Assembly: GCF_002285495.1 (NCBI RefSeq)
Contig: NZ_CP016786.1
Span: forward strand, 2,760,001 to 2,824,000
Reading direction: 5' to 3'
Length of the DNA stretch: 64,000 nt
Source: Clostridium isatidis
GTDB taxonomy: Bacteria > Bacillota > Clostridia > Clostridiales > Clostridiaceae
The notes beneath the pieces were generated by a model, which was not told the DNA's origin, made no database searches, and saw only the letters and a list, made by a program, of their open reading frames with translations. Of this stretch, positions 61,701 through 64,000 are shown in pieces. A program made the position numbers and the translations under genes. The number at the start of each line of letters is the position of its first letter. The stretch's first letter is position 1.

Positions 61701-61775
61701 TGGAGCAAATAGTGGGAAGTGAACCCACCTTTCCAGCTTAGAAGGCTAGAGTATTAACCAATATACAATACCAGC
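61701..61775 (-). tRNA. tRNA-Arg (TCT), atypical
   Basis: 75 nt, 5 bp upstream of tRNA-Gln. D-stem GTAT/ATAC, anticodon stem CTAGC/GCTGG with loop CTTCTAA (anticodon TCT), T-arm GTGGG TTCACTT CCCAC, encoded CCA. The acceptor GCTGGTA/TATTTGC has one T-T mismatch and two G-U pairs, and the discriminator is T, so it may be degenerate. Confidence 0.7.
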
Positions 61776-61845
61776 CCTTTATTATAGAGAATTATAACTC
61801 TAACAATATTTCTTGTCAATTTATTTTTACTTATAAAATATAAAC

Positions 61846-61888
61846 AAAAAACCTCTGATAATTATATATATAATAATCAGAGGTTTTT
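61846..61888 (-). terminator. Terminator of rubredoxin
   Basis: Long AT-rich hairpin with ACCTCTGAT/ATCAGAGGT core and T runs on both sides. Confidence 0.85.
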
Positions 61889-61936
61889 AAATCCATTTAT
61901 ATTTTTATTATGGTAATTCAAAATTCATTAAATTAA

Positions 61937-62101
61937 TTACTCTTCTAATTCTGAGAATTCGTCTTTACCAACTCCACAAAGTGGACATAACCAATCTTCT
62001 GGAACATCTTCAAAGGAAGTTCCTGGTTCTACTCCATTATCTGGATCTCCTAGTTCTGGATCATAAATGTATCCACAAACATCACATATAAATTTTTTCA
62101 T
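61937..62101 (-). CDS. Rubredoxin
   Basis: 54 residues, MKKFICDVCGYIYDPELGDP ... WLCPLCGVGKDEF, a canonical rubredoxin with CDVCGY and CPLCG iron ligands. Its start lies 98 bp downstream of the flavodiiron gene on the same strand; rubredoxin is the usual electron donor for that enzyme. AGGAGG ribosome site. Confidence 0.97.
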   Translation of the reverse strand: MKKFICDVCGYIYDPELGDPDNGVEPGTSFEDVPEDWLCPLCGVGKDEFSELEE

Positions 62102-62199
62102 GCTCAATACCTCCTACAATGTTTTCTATTATTAAATATATTATCAAATATATTTAATTTAATTTAACAACATTTTCCTTAGATTTGCAATGCTATATT

Positions 62200-63420
62200 T
62201 TATAATATTGAACTTATATAATCTGCTGCCTTTTCTACATCCTTCTTAGATTCTTCATTAAGAGAGAATCTTACTCTTACTGGGAAATTAACTTCAATCA
62301 TACCAGTAGACTTTATTATTGAGGAAGTGCTTAATACCTTTGCATTAGTTTCATTTAAGTAATCCTGAATTATTTCTATAGGTTCTCCACTCCATCCAAA
62401 GGAGCCAAATGCAGCAGCTACTTTACCTTCTAAATTCATATCCTTTAACTTCTTTAAAATATTTTCAATGGATCCTATTAAATCACCATATCTTGTTGAA
62501 GTACCAAATAGCAATGCATCTGAATTTCTAATGGCTTCTATAATATCACTTTCTTCGCTCTTATCAGCATTAAATATAGCTACTTCTATATCTTCAGCTT
62601 CAAGATCCTTCTTAAACTTCTCTGCAATAGCTTTTGTTGAATTTGTCATTGTTGTATATACTATAGCAGCTTTTTTTCCTTTCTTAGTTTGCCTACTTCT
62701 CTCATCATATATACTGATATATTTTTCTATATTTTGATCTAATACATATCCGTGAGATGGTGCTATCAGTTCAATTTCTAATTCTTTTAATGCAGAAATT
62801 AATGGTCTTACATATTTTTTATGTGGTGACATTATAAGATCATAATATACTGTAAATGCTTCTGTAATATCCATATCTGTCTTGCTGTCAAAGGTCTCAT
62901 TGGCTGATAAATGTGTACTAAATACATCACAAGGGAATAATATTTTATCTTCAATGCAGTAAGTAATCATTGTTTCCTCTGTATGAAGATATGGTGTCAT
63001 TCTAAATAGCAATGTTTTTCCACCAATATCAACAGTATCTCTATCTTTTACAACTAAAAAGTTTCTATCATGTAGTTTGTATAATTCCTTTATATGATAT
63101 ACAGCTTTTTCACTACAAATTATTGTTGCATTAGTAGCTTGTCTTGCTAATCCGCCTAAAGCTCCAGAATGATCAGGTTCTGTATGGTTTATAACGATAT
63201 ATTGTATTTTCTTTAAATCAATAATCTTTTTTAAATTTTCTATATATTGCTTTGTAAACATTATATCTACTGTATCTATTATTGTTGGTTTTTCTGTTTC
63301 TAATAAATAGCTGTTATATGTTGTTCCTTGTTCTAATATTAGTCTATGAAATGGTACTTTTCTATCGTCTATAACTCCTACTGAATAAATATTATCTTTT
63401 AATCTAATTTTTCTTTCCAT
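62200..63420 (-). CDS. A-type flavodiiron protein (FprA/Rd:O2 or NO oxidoreductase)
   Basis: 406 residues. The lactamase-like di-iron domain (1-245) has HTEPDH (H79, E81, D83, H84), TPYLHTEETM, PCDVFS and PSHGYV. The flavodoxin domain (about 250-400) has TTMTNSTKAIA and FGTSTRYGD. It reduces O2 to water or NO to N2O with electrons from rubredoxin, protecting an anaerobe from oxygen. Confidence 0.95.
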   Translation of the reverse strand: MERKIRLKDNIYSVGVIDDRKVPFHRLILEQGTTYNSYLLETEKPTIIDTVDIMFTKQYIENLKKIIDLKKIQYIVINHTEPDHSGALGGLARQATNATIICSEKAVYHIKELYKLHDRNFLVVKDRDTVDIGGKTLLFRMTPYLHTEETMITYCIEDKILFPCDVFSTHLSANETFDSKTDMDITEAFTVYYDLIMSPHKKYVRPLISALKELEIELIAPSHGYVLDQNIEKYISIYDERSRQTKKGKKAAIVYTTMTNSTKAIAEKFKKDLEAEDIEVAIFNADKSEESDIIEAIRNSDALLFGTSTRYGDLIGSIENILKKLKDMNLEGKVAAAFGSFGWSGEPIEIIQDYLNETNAKVLSTSSIIKSTGMIEVNFPVRVRFSLNEESKKDVEKAADYISSIL

Positions 63421-63547
63421 AAAATCTCCTCCTAAATAAATAGCTTATCTCTTTATCAATTCTATAGCCTTATTATAGGAGATAACTTTAAAAGTTAATG
63501 TGATTATAATCAAATCTAAATATAAATGATAACTTTTTTCATTAAAT

Positions 63548-63579
63548 AAAAAAAGAAGATTGTAACCAATCTTCTTTTT
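63548..63579 (-). terminator. Terminator after the zinc-ribbon gene
   Basis: AAAAAGAAGATTG pairs with CAATCTTCTTTTT around GTAAC; T/A runs at the ends. Confidence 0.85.
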
Positions 63580-63586
63580 GAAAATA

Positions 63587-63724
63587 CTATTTATTATCAT
63601 CTTCTTTAGTTATTACTGCTTTACTAGAAATAAGTTTTTTGCAATTATTACAGAAATAATTAACAGCTCCACAGCCTTTTATTAATTCAACTTCTTTTTT
63701 ACATTCTGGACAATAGTATTTCAT
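63587..63724 (-). CDS. 45-residue zinc-ribbon protein
   Basis: MKYYCPECKKEVELIKGCGA ... FCNNCKKLISS: two CxxC pairs (CPEC and CNNC) form a zinc ribbon, with charged tail KEDDNK. It resembles the YfgJ-like mini zinc-ribbon proteins of unknown function. Upstream AAGGTGAG gives the ribosome site. Confidence 0.75.
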   Translation of the reverse strand: MKYYCPECKKEVELIKGCGAVNYFCNNCKKLISSKAVITKEDDNK

Positions 63725-64000
63725 AATCTCACCTTCATATATGAAAATAATTTATATTAACTTTATTATTTATTATATATATTCAAGTGAATTTATGCAA
63801 AATAAAAATACTATTTCAATTTATTGTTTATTATTAAATTTATACTCTTCCTTAAGATTCACCATCTTATAACGATCAGTTGCGCCCAATCGTTCTTATA
63901 GTTTTAACAATACTTCATTACAATTATCTATAAAAGATAATTGTAAGACTTATTATTTCAAAAACATACTTTAATAAGACTTTAAAAATCTCAAAGTTTA
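63725..64000 (-). other. Non-coding edge region with two hairpins
   Basis: AACGATCAGTTG ... CAATCGTT (about 63872-63895) and a near-perfect hairpin TTACAATTATCT/AGATAATTGTAA (63917-63946) are present. No ORF or known RNA family is recognised; the region may belong to a transcript that begins beyond the window. Confidence 0.35.

Noticed and set aside
1..64000. CRISPR array, prophage or transposon
   Set aside because: No regular direct repeats with spacers, no cas, integrase, transposase or capsid-like proteins, and no IS-like terminal repeats were seen.

Overview
The window is low-GC DNA with the gene content and order of a Clostridium sensu stricto chromosome. Pointers are the dnaX-ybaB-recR-DUF2508-bofA block (BofA implies an endospore former), a long SRP RNA of Bacillus/Clostridium type next to tRNA-Ser, an anaerobe's oxidative-stress kit (rubrerythrin, hemerythrin-like protein, flavodiiron protein, two rubredoxins) and many PTS and host-glycan genes that suggest a gut species. 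The species cannot be fixed from sequence alone. I see no prophage, IS element, integrase or CRISPR array.

Layout. 1-2.7 kb: N-acetylglucosamine-type PTS permease (cut by the window edge), a free-standing EIIA-Glc and a BglG/GlcT-family antiterminator; both PTS genes have a leader with an antiterminator (RAT) site overlapping a terminator. 2.7-5 kb: acetyltransferase, DUF4230 protein, msrA. 5.1-11.5 kb: galacto-N-biose/lacto-N-biose operon (lipoprotein, two permeases, GH112 phosphorylase, 55-residue membrane protein) with a divergent AraC regulator; one permease has lost about 115 residues and the phosphorylase has a frameshift near its end. 11.6-19.6 kb: tcdA, mtnN, hemerythrin-like protein, rubrerythrin, YgjP peptidase, a serine operon (class V aminotransferase, serA, DUF1015) and a Cys-rich mini-gene coupled to mscL. 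19.8-31.9 kb: bofA, DUF2508, cls, recR, ybaB, dnaX (with an E. coli-like -1 frameshift signal), MFS transporter, APH-like kinase, thyA-folA, SRP RNA, tRNA-Ser, lgt, tadA, CNNM/CBS protein, tRNA-Arg. 32-38.3 kb: acyltransferase, DEAD-box helicase, rubredoxin, a solitary N6-adenine DNA methyltransferase, ChbG/YdjC deacetylase, TipA-like MerR regulator. 38.3-47.9 kb: a cellobiose-type PTS/GH1 operon ending in an IlvD/Edd dehydratase, two RpiR regulators, and a glucose-family IICB permease with nanE. 48-54.3 kb: NMT1/SsuA-type ABC importer, htpG, a second DEAD-box helicase, VOC protein. 54.4-57.5 kb: glycosyltransferase with TPR-like repeats plus two structural-looking proteins that share a beta domain. 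57.5-64 kb: SAM-riboswitch-controlled metNIQ and an M20 amidohydrolase, two tRNAs, rubredoxin, flavodiiron protein and a zinc-ribbon mini-protein.

How the parts connect. Three PTS modules, the GNB/LNB operon and nanE all point to amino-sugar and glycan scavenging. The lone EIIA-Glc is the likely phosphodonor for both IICB-type permeases (the 5' one and the nanE-linked one). The least explained parts are the glycosyltransferase/beta-domain cluster (perhaps spore surface), the dehydratase in the PTS operon, the solitary methyltransferase and the damaged GNB/LNB operon.
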